From: CAYOHP01 sp964403795 [NCBI: uncultured bacterium]
GTDB taxonomy: Bacteria; Muiribacteriota; UBA6191; CAZXTJ01
Length of the DNA stretch: 64,000 nt
Reading direction: 5' to 3'
NCBI GenBank assembly: GCA_964403795.1
Contig: CAYOHP010000020.1
Span: 299-64,298 of the forward strand
In this document: positions 41,233-51,209 of the stretch, piece after piece
Numbering within the stretch: the first letter of the stretch is position 1
Layout of the letters: every line of letters begins with the position of its first letter
Notes under the pieces: generated by a model
The model's input: only the letters and a program-made list of their open reading frames with translations
Database searches by the model: none
Told to the model about the DNA's origin: nothing
Made by a program: the position numbers and the translations under genes

Positions 41233-43458
41233 TCAGATCCTCACGGGCAGCGACTCGAGACCCCGGGCGAAGGGGTGGTCGAGGTGCGGCAGTCGGGCCT
41301 CGGGGACCGCCAGTGCCAGGTCGGGGAAGCGGGCCGCCACCTTCCCGAGGACGATTGTCCCCTCGAGGCGGGCCAGAGGCGCCCCCAGGCAGAAGTGCGG
41401 GCCGTGCCCGAAGGTCAGGTGGGGATTGGGACGCCGTCCCAGGTCGAAGGTGTCGGGATCGGGGAAGGCCTCCGGGTCGCGATTGGCCGAGGGGACCACG
41501 ATCCGGACCGGCTCGCCGCGTGCCAGGACGGCTCCCCCGACCTCGACGTCCTCGGAAGGATGATGCGCCGAGGAGAGCCAGAGGGGAGGGTCGAGCCGGA
41601 GGACCTCCTCGACCATGCTCGGGGCCAGGTCGGGATCGGCGCACAGCTGCGCCCGCACCTCCGGGTTCCCGGCCAGGGCGAGGAGCCCGTTGCCGATCAG
41701 GTTGTTGGTCGTGAGCACCCCGGCGACCACCATCAGGAAGGCGAGCGCATGGACTTCCTCGGAGGTGCGGAGGACACCTTGCTCCCTGGCCCGGGCGATC
41801 CGGGTGACGAGGTCGTCGCGGGGCTCCCGGAGGCGGGCCTCGCAGGTGGCATCGACCAGGGAGCGGAAGCCGGTCCGGGCGCGCTCCAGGGCTTCTGCCT
41901 CCTCGGGCGATCCGGGTCTCCGGGCCACCCCGAGGGCGAACTCCTGGAGCGCCATGGGATCCTCGGTCGGGAGGCCGAGGAACTCGACGATCACCTGGAT
42001 CGGCAGGCGCCGGGCGATGGCGGGGATCAGGTCCACGACCTCGCCCCGCGGCAGGCCGTCGAGGATCCGGTTGCAGAGGGCCTCGATGCGCGGCGTGAGG
42101 CTCTCGAGGCGCGGCCGCTGGAAGGCCTCGGCCAGCACGCCCCGCAGCCGGGCATGGTCGGCACCGTCGGCCTCGAGCATGTCGGGACCGAAGCCGCGGG
42201 AGGAGACCCGGGGCGGATCGCCGGGGGCCGCGGTCCCGGGGGCGGCCCGGAACCGGGGATCGGCGAGCAGGGATCGGCCTTGGGCGTGGCGGAAGACCAG
42301 CCACCCGGGGCCGAGGCCCTTCCAGATGCCGCGCACCACGGGAGTCTGCCGGCGCAGGCGGGCGAGTTCCGGATGGGGCGAGGCCGGGTCGACCTGCAGG
42401 TCGAGGACCTCGGGTACGTCGCGGTGCGACACGGAGTCCCCGGGATCCGGGGGCGGCCTGGGCGGCGGGGGCCTGGCCCCCAGGAAGCCGAAGACCCGGT
42501 AGAAGGCGTAGTCCTCGACGCTGGCGGCCAGCGCCAGGGCGGTGGCCAGCAGGACCAGTCCCGCGGGTTCCCGGATCGTCAGCGCCAGGGCCAGGCCGAT
42601 CGGGAGACCGAGGTGGTAGAGCTCGCCGAGGAAGCCGTAGGAGAGCGCAGGCAGACGGCTTCCCCGGCGTCCCAGGTAGGCCAGGCCCAGGGCGAGTGCC
42701 ACCCCGAGAGGAGCGCGGGGCACGGTCCAGGCCAGGGTCGCACCGATGGCGGCGACTTCGAGGGGGGCCAGCACCCGGGTGATCCAGCCTTCGAGGCGCT
42801 CCCTCGTCTCCCGGGTGGCGACCGTGCGGATCCCCGTGACCAGGTCCGACTCCCGGTCCGAGAGCTGGTGCAGGAGCATGAACCGGAGTCCCATGAAGGT
42901 TCCGTGGAGGGCGAAGGCCACCGCCCCGGCGTCCCATCCCCGCAAGGCCTGGAAGACGATACCCACGGCCAACGTCCGCTGGGCGATCGCCCCCGCCAGG
43001 ACCCCCAGGCCGCCGCGCTCCTTGAAACGCAGCGGGGGCAGCGAGTACCCGTAGCCGGCGACCAGGGCTGCCGCCGCCCAGGCCGCGGTCCCGGCTCCGA
43101 ACCCCAGGGCGGCGATCGCCAGCACGGCCCCCGCCAGCCCCGCCAGCAACAGGACCACCTGGGCCCGGCCCATCCGGGCCGCCGGGCGGGACTTGCCCAC
43201 CCGGGCGTCGACCTCCCGGTCGCTGAGGTCGTTGGCGATGTGCCCGGAGCAGGCCAGGGCCACCAGGAGCACTCCGAGCCCGGAGACCTGGAGGAGGAAC
43301 CCGGGTCCCGGTGCCCCGGCCCGCAGTCCGGAGTAGCTCATGGCCACCAGGTAGGCCGGGAGCTTGCTCCGCCAATTCCTCCAGCGCACCAGCTCCAGGA
43401 GTCCGGTCGGACCCGGATCCCCCTGGGATGCGGCAGTCCCTCGACTGCGGGCTCCCAC
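41233..43458 (-). CDS. UbiA prenyltransferase fused to cytochrome P450
   Basis: 741 residues from a GTG with GGAGG 6 bp upstream. Residues 1-325 are a UbiA family prenyltransferase with about eight or nine membrane segments; both Asp-rich motifs are intact (HIANDLSDREVDARVGKSRP near 76, QLSDRESDLVTGIRT near 201). A proline linker (ARPPPPRPPPDP) follows. Residues about 345-741 are a complete soluble P450: DGADHARLRGVL (helix C), VAGVLTTNN (I helix), EEVLRLDPPLW (ExxR), HLTFGHGPHFCLGAPLARLE with heme ligand Cys near 690. The enzyme would prenylate an acceptor in the membrane and then oxidise it. The UbiA-cyclase gene follows at once. No dedicated ferredoxin gene is seen nearby. I do not know this fusion from any described pathway. 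Confidence 0.85.
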   Translation of the reverse strand: MGARSRGTAASQGDPGPTGLLELVRWRNWRSKLPAYLVAMSYSGLRAGAPGPGFLLQVSGLGVLLVALACSGHIANDLSDREVDARVGKSRPAARMGRAQVVLLLAGLAGAVLAIAALGFGAGTAAWAAAALVAGYGYSLPPLRFKERGGLGVLAGAIAQRTLAVGIVFQALRGWDAGAVAFALHGTFMGLRFMLLHQLSDRESDLVTGIRTVATRETRERLEGWITRVLAPLEVAAIGATLAWTVPRAPLGVALALGLAYLGRRGSRLPALSYGFLGELYHLGLPIGLALALTIREPAGLVLLATALALAASVEDYAFYRVFGFLGARPPPPRPPPDPGDSVSHRDVPEVLDLQVDPASPHPELARLRRQTPVVRGIWKGLGPGWLVFRHAQGRSLLADPRFRAAPGTAAPGDPPRVSSRGFGPDMLEADGADHARLRGVLAEAFQRPRLESLTPRIEALCNRILDGLPRGEVVDLIPAIARRLPIQVIVEFLGLPTEDPMALQEFALGVARRPGSPEEAEALERARTGFRSLVDATCEARLREPRDDLVTRIARAREQGVLRTSEEVHALAFLMVVAGVLTTNNLIGNGLLALAGNPEVRAQLCADPDLAPSMVEEVLRLDPPLWLSSAHHPSEDVEVGGAVLARGEPVRIVVPSANRDPEAFPDPDTFDLGRRPNPHLTFGHGPHFCLGAPLARLEGTIVLGKVAARFPDLALAVPEARLPHLDHPFARGLESLPVRI

Positions 43459-43543
43459 CTTGACCCTCCGGCCCTGTCTCGCCTCCCGGGGTCCCCCGGG
43501 TTCCGGCCACTCTACCCCGGAGCGGCCGGACCCAACCCCGCGA

Positions 43544-43572
43544 TTGCCCGCCATGACGGATTTTTGTATGGT
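43544..43572 (+). promoter_or_regulatory. Sigma-70 promoter of the cell-wall cluster
   Basis: TTGCCC (-35) and TATGGT (-10) are 17 bp apart, with an unusual T-run between them. This is the only good sigma-70-like match ahead of the dcw genes and would start transcription near 43579. Confidence 0.5.
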
Positions 43573-43579
43573 GGGAGGG

Positions 43580-43617
43580 CTGGGAGCCTGTCGGCGTAGC
43601 CGCCTGCAGGCTCCCAG
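43580..43617 (+). promoter_or_regulatory. Leader stem-loop of the cell-wall cluster
   Basis: CTGGGAGCCTG and CAGGCTCCCAG pair perfectly (11 bp); the loop holds a second small stem (CGGC-GTA-GCCG). It lies directly after the predicted transcription start, in the 5' leader of the ftsL-like gene, and may stabilise the mRNA or act as attenuator. Confidence 0.45.
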
Positions 43618-43653
43618 AACCGGGTCGTGATCCCGGGCGACCGGGAGGCCGTG

Positions 43654-44067
43654 GTGAAGGGCGACGCCGCCGAAGCCCGCGCGGGGTCCGAGACCCGCCA
43701 GGATGCCGATCGCCTGGCGTACCTGTACTCGGCCACCGTCTTCGGACTCGCCCTCCTGGTGCTGATCTACGTGGGCCAGTACATGGAGATCGTGCAGGTC
43801 CAGCTGGAGATCTCCCGCCACGAGCAGGAGACCTCCCGGGACCAGGAGCGGACCGAGCGCCTGCTGGTGCGCCGGGCCGAGCTGGCCCGCCTGGGACGCC
43901 TCGAGTTCGCGGCCCAGGAGCGTCTCGGGCTGGTGCTCCCGGGCCAGGGCAACGTCCGCTACCTGCCGGTCGCCCAGGTCGCCGATCCCGGTGGCACCGG
44001 CGAGACCCTGATGCTGGTCCGCTCTCCCGGCGAGACCGGCGGTACCCGGACGGGAGGCGGTCGGTGA
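43654..44067 (+). CDS. FtsL-like cell division protein (single helix plus coiled coil)
   Basis: 137 residues. The start is a GTG with GGGAGG 5 bp upstream; an in-frame GTG nine codons earlier lacks such a site. One membrane segment (LYSATVFGLALLVLIYVGQY) is followed by a charged coiled coil (ISRHEQETSRDQERTERLLV) and a short outer tail. This is the layout of FtsL/DivIC-type septal proteins. Its place directly before rsmH and ftsI in the dcw cluster supports the call, although ftsL usually lies between rsmH and ftsI. rsmH starts inside its stop codon. Confidence 0.65.
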   Translation: MKGDAAEARAGSETRQDADRLAYLYSATVFGLALLVLIYVGQYMEIVQVQLEISRHEQETSRDQERTERLLVRRAELARLGRLEFAAQERLGLVLPGQGNVRYLPVAQVADPGGTGETLMLVRSPGETGGTRTGGGR

Positions 44068-45110
44068 ACCTGGGCGGCGGCGGCGACGAGGAAGACGAAG
44101 ACGAGGAGGACCTCGGTCCCGAGCCCGAACGGCTCGAACACGACCTCCTCGGCGGCATCCACGAGACCACCCTCTCGCACCGTCCCGTCATGCTCCACGA
44201 AGTGCTCTCGTTCGCCTCGGCCGGCGGGCGGGAGACGATCCTCGACTGCACCGTGGGCCAGGGGGGGCACGCCTTCGCGCTCCTCTCCGACCTGCGGGAG
44301 ACCCGGAACTACATCGGCCTCGACGTCGACCCCAACGCCCTGGCCACCGCCCGCGAGAAGCTCGCTCCCTTCACCGAGGGCAAGAAGGCCCGCAACATCC
44401 GGCTCCAGCACCGCTCCTACGTGGAAGCCGTGGACGCCCTCGACGAGGCGGGCATCGAGCAGGCCGACGTGATCCTGATGGATCTGGGGGCCAGCACCTA
44501 CCAGCTCACCGATCCCGAGCGGGGCTTCTCGCTCACCCGGGACGGACCGCTGGACATGCGGATGAATCCCGGCAAGGGGCCGACCGCGCTGGACCTGATC
44601 CGCGGCTGGTCGGAGGCCGAACTCCGCAAGGTCCTCGCCGACGGCGAGGTGCGCATGCCGGGGCGGGTCACCCGGGCCCTCAAGCGCTCCGAGGCGATGC
44701 TCCGCACCACCGCCGAGCTGGCCGAGCTCGTCAAGCGCGCCACCCCGGCCGATCCGGCCCGGAGGAGCGCCATCCATCCCGCCACCCTGGTGTTCCAGAC
44801 CCTCCGGATCCACGTGAACCGGGAGCTCGAGAACGTGGAGGCGGCCCTGCCGCTCCTGCTCGAGCGCCTGAAGCCGGGCGGGCGGCTGATCGTGATCAGC
44901 TTCCACTCGCTCGAGGACCGGATCGTGAAGCACTTCATGCAGCAGGAGGTGAAGGGGTGCACCTGCCCCCCCGACTTCCCCATGTGTACCTGCAAGAAGA
45001 AGCCCACCCTCGAGCTCCTGTCGCGACGGCCCCTGGTGCCGGGCGAGGCGGAGCTCGCCGAGAACGCCGCCAGCCGGTCCGCCAAGATGCGGGTGGCGCG
45101 CCGGCTGTGA
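44064..45110 (+). CDS. rsmH: 16S rRNA (cytosine-1402 N4) methyltransferase RsmH
   Basis: 348 residues; GTG overlaps the preceding stop. RsmH (MraW) methylates N4 of C1402 in 16S rRNA. Family motifs are clear: SHRPVMLHEVLSF, ILDCTVGQGGHAFALLSDL (SAM loop), GLDVDPNALATAREKL, ADVILMDLGASTYQLTDPER, GPLDMRMNP, IHPATLVFQTLRIHVNREL, LIVISFHSLEDRIVKHFM and the C-terminal Cys pair region CTCPPDFPMCTC. The N terminus has an unusual acidic extension of about 30 residues (DEEDEDEEDLGPEPERLEHD) before the core starts. It leads the classical part of the cell-wall cluster; no mraZ gene is found upstream. Confidence 0.96.
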   Translation: MNLGGGGDEEDEDEEDLGPEPERLEHDLLGGIHETTLSHRPVMLHEVLSFASAGGRETILDCTVGQGGHAFALLSDLRETRNYIGLDVDPNALATAREKLAPFTEGKKARNIRLQHRSYVEAVDALDEAGIEQADVILMDLGASTYQLTDPERGFSLTRDGPLDMRMNPGKGPTALDLIRGWSEAELRKVLADGEVRMPGRVTRALKRSEAMLRTTAELAELVKRATPADPARRSAIHPATLVFQTLRIHVNRELENVEAALPLLLERLKPGGRLIVISFHSLEDRIVKHFMQQEVKGCTCPPDFPMCTCKKKPTLELLSRRPLVPGEAELAENAASRSAKMRVARRL

Positions 45111-45147
45111 GGACCCGGGTGTTCGGTCCCCGGAAGGGGGGAGGCCG

Positions 45148-47151
45148 GTGATCCCGAGCGAGATCCGTACCCGGATCCTGGCCACCTTCGCGGTGGCGCT
45201 CCTGGCCCTGGTGGCGCTCTCGGTCCGCCTCTTCCAGATCCAGGTCCCCCAGAGCCCGCTGCCCCAGCGCAATCCCCACCTGAAGCGGATCACGCTCCAC
45301 CGGGAGCGGGGCGCGATCCGGGACCGCAACGGGAACCGCCTGGCCTTCTCGGTACCGGCGATGGGAGTGGTGGCCGACGCCCGCAAGCTGGACCCCGAGG
45401 GGGCCGGCGATGCCGCCCGCCGGCTCGGTCCGCTGCTCGGGATCCCTCCCGAGGAACTCGCCGCCAAGCTCGGCTCGGGACGCGGCTACGAGTCGCTGGC
45501 CCACCGCATCGACCCCGAGGTGGCCGACCAGATCCGCAAGCTGCGGATCCCGGGGATCTCCTTCGAGCAGGAGTACCGGCGGTTCTACCCCAACGGGTCG
45601 ATGGCCTCGAGCCTGCTCGGGTTCGTGGGCCAGGACGACAAGGGGCTCGAGGGGCTCGAGTTCCGGTACGAGGACGCCCTCTCGGCGGTCGCCGGGGAGA
45701 AGGTCGTGCTCCAGACCCTGCGCGGCTTCGACCTCCCGGGCGGGGTGCTCGAGGTCAAGCCCGCGTCCGGCGCCGCCGACGTGTACCTGACGATCGACGA
45801 GATCGTCCAGCACCTCGCCGAGAAGGAACTCGATGAGATCGAGCGCCTCTACCAGCCGCGCAGCGCGTTCCTGATGGTGACCAACCCCCAGACCGGCGAG
45901 ATCCTGGCCTGGGGTGTCCGGCCCGGCTTCGATCCCAATGCCTACCAGGCCTATCCCGAGGACTCCTGGCGCAATCGCATGGTGACCGACTTCTTCGAGC
46001 CGGGATCCACCCTGAAGATCATCACCGCCGCGGCCGCCCTGGAGGACCGGGTGCTCGAGACCGAGACGGTCTTCGAGTGTCCGGGCTGGGTCAAGCTCTG
46101 GGGACATGCCATCGGGTGCACCGGGGTCCACGGGACCGTCACCCTGCCCGACATCATCGCCAAGAGCTGCAACACCGGCATCATCAAGGTGGGCCAGGTG
46201 CTGGGTCCCAAGAACCTCTACTACTACCTCCGCAAGTTCGGGTTCGGGGAGCCCACCGGGCTGCCCCATCCGGCCGAGACCCCGGGGATCCTGCGCTTCC
46301 CCGAGAAGTGGTCGGGCCTCTCGATCGGCGCCATCTCGATGGGCCAGGAGGTGGCGGTGACCGCGGTCCAGATGGCCACCGCTATCGGAGTGATCGCCAA
46401 CGGGGGGAACCTGGTCCGTCCCCGCGTCATCTCCCGCGTCATGGCGAGGGAAGGGGCCCGGATCGACGACACCCCCGAGGTCGAGGTGCGCCATCGGGTG
46501 ATCTCGCCGGAGACCGCCCGGCTGGTGCGGGAGATGATGGGCGAGGTCGTGGTGCGCGGCACCGGACGTCGCGGCCGCCTCGACACCTGGCAGGCCGCCG
46601 GCAAGACCGGTACCTCGCAGAAGCTCGGCTCGAACCTCAAGGAGGGGGACAAGTTCATCGCCTCGTTCGTGGGCTTCCTGCCGGTCAAGGACCCCAAGGC
46701 GCTGATCTACATCGTGATCAACGAGCCCAAGGGGAAGCGCACCGAGATCGACGGCGGCCTGATCGCGGCGCCCGCCTTCCGGCGCCTGGCGCCCAAGATC
46801 ATGATCTACCTCGACGTACCGCCCGACGAGCCCGAGGTCGGTGCCGCGGCCGCGGCTCCCGCCAATCGCCCTGCCGATCCGGGTATCGCTCCCGCGCCGG
46901 GGGTCCCGGGGGCGAGAGCGTCCGCGGCCCCGGAGCTGCCGGGGTCGATGCTCCCGTCCCAGGCTCCGCCGTCCTCCGTCGCGCTGCGCGATCCCCCGCC
47001 CTTCGCACCGGAGAACCCCACCGGGGCCGATGCGCTCTACGGGGCTGCCGGCGCCGATCCCATCGGCGAGCTGCTCTCGGCCCGGACCGGCCTGTCGGCC
47101 CCGGCGCCCTGGACGCCCGACGGCGAGCTCCCGGGAGGCCGGGTGCCATGA
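45148..47151 (+). CDS. ftsI: Septal peptidoglycan transpeptidase FtsI (class B PBP)
   Basis: 667 residues, GTG start with GGGGGGAGG before it. One N-terminal membrane anchor (ILATFAVALLALVALSVRLF), then a PBP dimer domain (ERGAIRDRNGNRLAFSVPAM) and the transpeptidase domain with all catalytic motifs: FEPGSTLK (Ser 287), KSCN (near 340) and AGKTGTSQK (near 486). It crosslinks septal peptidoglycan in the periplasm. The C-terminal about 100 residues are a low-complexity Ala/Pro tail in place of PASTA domains. murE starts inside its stop codon. The place between rsmH and murE favours FtsI over PBP2. Confidence 0.93.
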   Translation: MIPSEIRTRILATFAVALLALVALSVRLFQIQVPQSPLPQRNPHLKRITLHRERGAIRDRNGNRLAFSVPAMGVVADARKLDPEGAGDAARRLGPLLGIPPEELAAKLGSGRGYESLAHRIDPEVADQIRKLRIPGISFEQEYRRFYPNGSMASSLLGFVGQDDKGLEGLEFRYEDALSAVAGEKVVLQTLRGFDLPGGVLEVKPASGAADVYLTIDEIVQHLAEKELDEIERLYQPRSAFLMVTNPQTGEILAWGVRPGFDPNAYQAYPEDSWRNRMVTDFFEPGSTLKIITAAAALEDRVLETETVFECPGWVKLWGHAIGCTGVHGTVTLPDIIAKSCNTGIIKVGQVLGPKNLYYYLRKFGFGEPTGLPHPAETPGILRFPEKWSGLSIGAISMGQEVAVTAVQMATAIGVIANGGNLVRPRVISRVMAREGARIDDTPEVEVRHRVISPETARLVREMMGEVVVRGTGRRGRLDTWQAAGKTGTSQKLGSNLKEGDKFIASFVGFLPVKDPKALIYIVINEPKGKRTEIDGGLIAAPAFRRLAPKIMIYLDVPPDEPEVGAAAAAPANRPADPGIAPAPGVPGARASAAPELPGSMLPSQAPPSSVALRDPPPFAPENPTGADALYGAAGADPIGELLSARTGLSAPAPWTPDGELPGGRVP

Positions 47152-48641
47152 GGCTCGGGGAACTCCTCTCGGGCGTTCCCGGAGTCCTCGGCAGCCAGGA
47201 CGCCGGGGTCTCCGACGCACCCGCCGATCCCGAGGTCGCTTCGGTGGTCCTCGACTCCCGCCGGGCGGGTCCGGGGTCCCTGTTCGTGGCCGTGAAGGGC
47301 GCCCGCAACGACGGCTCGGCCTTCGTGACCGATGCCCTGGCGAGGGGCGCGGTGGCGGTGGTCTCCGCCGATCCCCCGCTCGCCGTCCCGGTTCCCTGGG
47401 TCCGGGTCGAGGACGTCCGCGACGCGGTGGGAAGGCTGGTGGCGCGGCTCCACGCCGAGTGCTTCGATTCCCTGCCGCTCCATGCCGTGACCGGCACCAA
47501 GGGGAAGACGACCTCGACCCGGATGCTGGCCTCGATCCTGACCGCGGCCGGGCGTCCCTGCGCCACGGTGGGGACCCTCGGGGTGGTCGACGCCCGAGGC
47601 GGGATCGCCCCTCTGGGGAACACGACTCCCGATGCCGCCCGGCTGGCGGAGGAGATGGTGCGGCTGAGAGCCTCCGGGCACCGGGCGGTCGCCATCGAGG
47701 CGAGTTCCCAGGCCGGGATCCAGGCCCGGTTGCGCCACCTGCCGATCCGGTCGCTGGCCTTCACCAACCTCTCGCCCGAACACGGGGAACTCCACCCCAC
47801 CCTCGACGACTACCGGGCGGCCAAGGCCCGGCTCTTCTCGGATGCCGCGGCCGTGCGTCCCGAGCTCGCGGTGATCGTCCCCGAGGGCGACTCCGACGGC
47901 GAGGCCATGGCGCGGGCCGCCGGTCCCCGGGCCCGGGTGGTGCGCTTCGGAGTGGGTCCGGCCGCCGAGGTCCGGGGTCGCATCGCGGAGGCCGGACTCG
48001 ACTTCCTGGCGCTGGAGTTCGAGACTCCCGAGGAGCGGTGCGGGACCCGGCTCCGCTTCGGCGGGCGGTTCAACCTCCAGAACGCCCTGGCCGCGGTCGC
48101 CTCGGCCTACGCGGTCGGGGTCGGGCTCGAGGCCGTGGCCGCCGGGCTCGCCTCCCTGGGGCCGGTCCCGGGCCGGTTCCAGGTGGTCGGGCGCGACGGG
48201 GTCTTCGCCATGGTCGACTACGCCCACTCGGCCAATGCCCTGGAGGCCCTGCTCGGGAGCTGCCGGGAGCTCGTGGTCGACGGCAGGATCCTGCTGGTCT
48301 TCGGTTGCGGAGGAGAGAAGGACCGCACCAAGCGGCCCCGCATGGGCGCCTCCGCCGAGCGCTTCGCGGATCTCGTCTGGGTGACCAACGACAACCCCCG
48401 GCGCGAGGACCCGGCCGCGATCGCGACCGAGATCCTGGCCGGGATCCCCGAGACCGCCCGCGCCCGGGTGCGGGTGGAGCTGGACCGGAGGGCCGCCATC
48501 GAGGCCGCCCTGGGCGAGGCCCGTCCCGGGGATCTGGTGGTGGTCGCCGGCAAGGGCCACGAGGACTACCAGATCCTGGGCGAGCGCACCGTGCCCTTCG
48601 ACGACCTGGCGGAGATCCGCCGGGTGTTGGGGGTCGCATGA
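47148..48641 (+). CDS. murE: UDP-MurNAc-tripeptide synthetase MurE, meso-DAP type
   Basis: 497 residues; ATG overlaps the ftsI stop (ATGA) and GGGAGG lies 8 bp before. MurE adds the third amino acid to UDP-MurNAc-dipeptide using ATP. Motifs: SRRAGPGSLFVAVKGARNDG (N-terminal UDP binding), VTGTKGKTTSTRMLA (ATP loop), IEASSQAG, RFNLQNALAAVA, VDYAHSANALEALL, VFGCGGEKDRTKRP and TNDNPRREDP. The DNPR sequence is the marker of enzymes that add meso-diaminopimelate, so the cell wall is predicted to be of the Gram-negative DAP type. Confidence 0.96.
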   Translation: MRLGELLSGVPGVLGSQDAGVSDAPADPEVASVVLDSRRAGPGSLFVAVKGARNDGSAFVTDALARGAVAVVSADPPLAVPVPWVRVEDVRDAVGRLVARLHAECFDSLPLHAVTGTKGKTTSTRMLASILTAAGRPCATVGTLGVVDARGGIAPLGNTTPDAARLAEEMVRLRASGHRAVAIEASSQAGIQARLRHLPIRSLAFTNLSPEHGELHPTLDDYRAAKARLFSDAAAVRPELAVIVPEGDSDGEAMARAAGPRARVVRFGVGPAAEVRGRIAEAGLDFLALEFETPEERCGTRLRFGGRFNLQNALAAVASAYAVGVGLEAVAAGLASLGPVPGRFQVVGRDGVFAMVDYAHSANALEALLGSCRELVVDGRILLVFGCGGEKDRTKRPRMGASAERFADLVWVTNDNPRREDPAAIATEILAGIPETARARVRVELDRRAAIEAALGEARPGDLVVVAGKGHEDYQILGERTVPFDDLAEIRRVLGVA

Positions 48642-50058
48642 CCGCCCTCTTCGAAGGCCTGGCGGGCCTGGCCCGGCTGCTCCGGGGTCGGGCCATCGGT
48701 CCGGACCGCGGCGGGATGCCGGGCGGCTACCGGATCGACAGCCGCAAGCTCGCTGCCGGGGACCTGTTCTTCGCCCTGCCCGGGACCCAGACCGACGGGC
48801 ACCGCTTCCTGCCGGACGCGACCGCCCGAGGCGCCTGGGGCGCGGTGGTCTCGGATCCGGCCGCGGCCGCCGCCTCCGGGCTCCCGTGCGTGGTGGTGGA
48901 GGACGTGGCCGAGGCGATGATCGCGCTGGCCGAGGCCAAGCGCGCCACCCTCCGCTATCCCATGGTCGCGGTCACCGGGTCGAACGGGAAGACCACCACC
49001 AAGGATCTGGTGGCCGCCTTCCTGGGGCGCTCGCGCCGGGTGGTCCGCACTCCGGGCAACCTGAACAATCTGCTGGGGCTCCCGCTGGCGCTGATGGAGG
49101 CCGATCCCGGAGCCGAGGTCGGGGTGTTCGAGCTGGGCATGTCGACCCGGGGTGAGATCGACCGGCTCGCCCGGCTCTTGAAGCCCCGCTTCGGGGTGAT
49201 CACCTGCGTGGCCCCGGCGCACCTGGAGACGCTCGGGACCCTGGAGCAGGTCCGGGAGGCGAAGGCCGAGCTCATCCCCCACCTCGACCCGGACGGGTTC
49301 CTGTACCTGAACGGGGACGATCCCTCCACCGCCGAGCTGGCCCGGAGGGCGGCGCCCCGGACGGTGCGCAAGGTCTCGCTGGGCGGGCTGGTCGAGGCCC
49401 AGGCGATGATGCGGGTCGAGCGGGTGGGGATCGACGGCACCGACGGAGTGGTGGTGGTGGACCGCCCGGACCTGGGGCGCCAGGAGAAGATGCCCGTGCA
49501 CTGGCCGCTCCCGGGGCGCCATCTCGTCTATCCCCTGTTGTTCGCGATCCTGATCGCCCGCGACCTCGGGCTCCCGGTGAAGGCCGGCGAGCTGGCCTCG
49601 CTGGTCCAGGGACTCGAGGCCACCCGGGGGCGGATGCGGGTCCTGGACCTCGGCGGCCGCAAGCTGGTGGACGACGCCTACAACGCCAATCCGCGCAGCG
49701 TCGAAGCGGCCATCGACTGGGTCGAGGAGGTCGAGGTCCCGGGCCGGCGATTCCTGGTGCTCGGCGACATGCTGGAACTCGGACCGGTCTCCGAGGTCTG
49801 CCACCGGGCGGTCCGGGAGCGGGTTGCGGCCAGCCGCCGGCTGGCGGGCGCCTGGTTCGTGGGTCCGATCTACGCCGGACTGGCGGATCGGGCCGAGGAG
49901 CAGATGTCGGTGGCGGAGCGGCGCGACCGGGTAGTCGCCGAGGTGCTCGCCCGTTTCGAACCGGGCGACCTGCTGCTGGTCAAGGGTTCCCGAGGCATCG
50001 GTCTCGATCGCGTCGTCGACGCGGTGGCCGAGGCCCATCGATCGAAGGAGTCCGGGTC

Positions 50059-50068
<10 letters not shown>
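48638..50068 (+). CDS. murF: UDP-MurNAc-tripeptide D-Ala-D-Ala ligase MurF
   Basis: 476 residues; ATG overlaps the murE stop. MurF adds D-Ala-D-Ala to complete the UDP-MurNAc-pentapeptide. Visible motifs are IDSRKLAAGDLFFALPGTQT, MVAVTGSNGKTTTKDLVAAF (ATP loop), RTPGNLNNLLGLPLALMEAD, FELGMSTRGEID, VAPAHLETLGTLEQVREAKA, DDAYNANPRSVEAAIDWVEE and FLVLGDMLELG. Length and order are standard. mraY starts inside its 3' end, so the cluster is tightly coupled here. Confidence 0.96.
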
Positions 50069-51204
<1,136 letters not shown>

Positions 51205-51209
51205 TCGGG

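Noticed and set aside
39847-43599. A 1,250-codon open frame on the plus strand over the UbiA-P450 and UbiA-cyclase genes
   Set aside because: Antisense shadow of the two fusion genes; no domain or motif, and no ribosome binding site.
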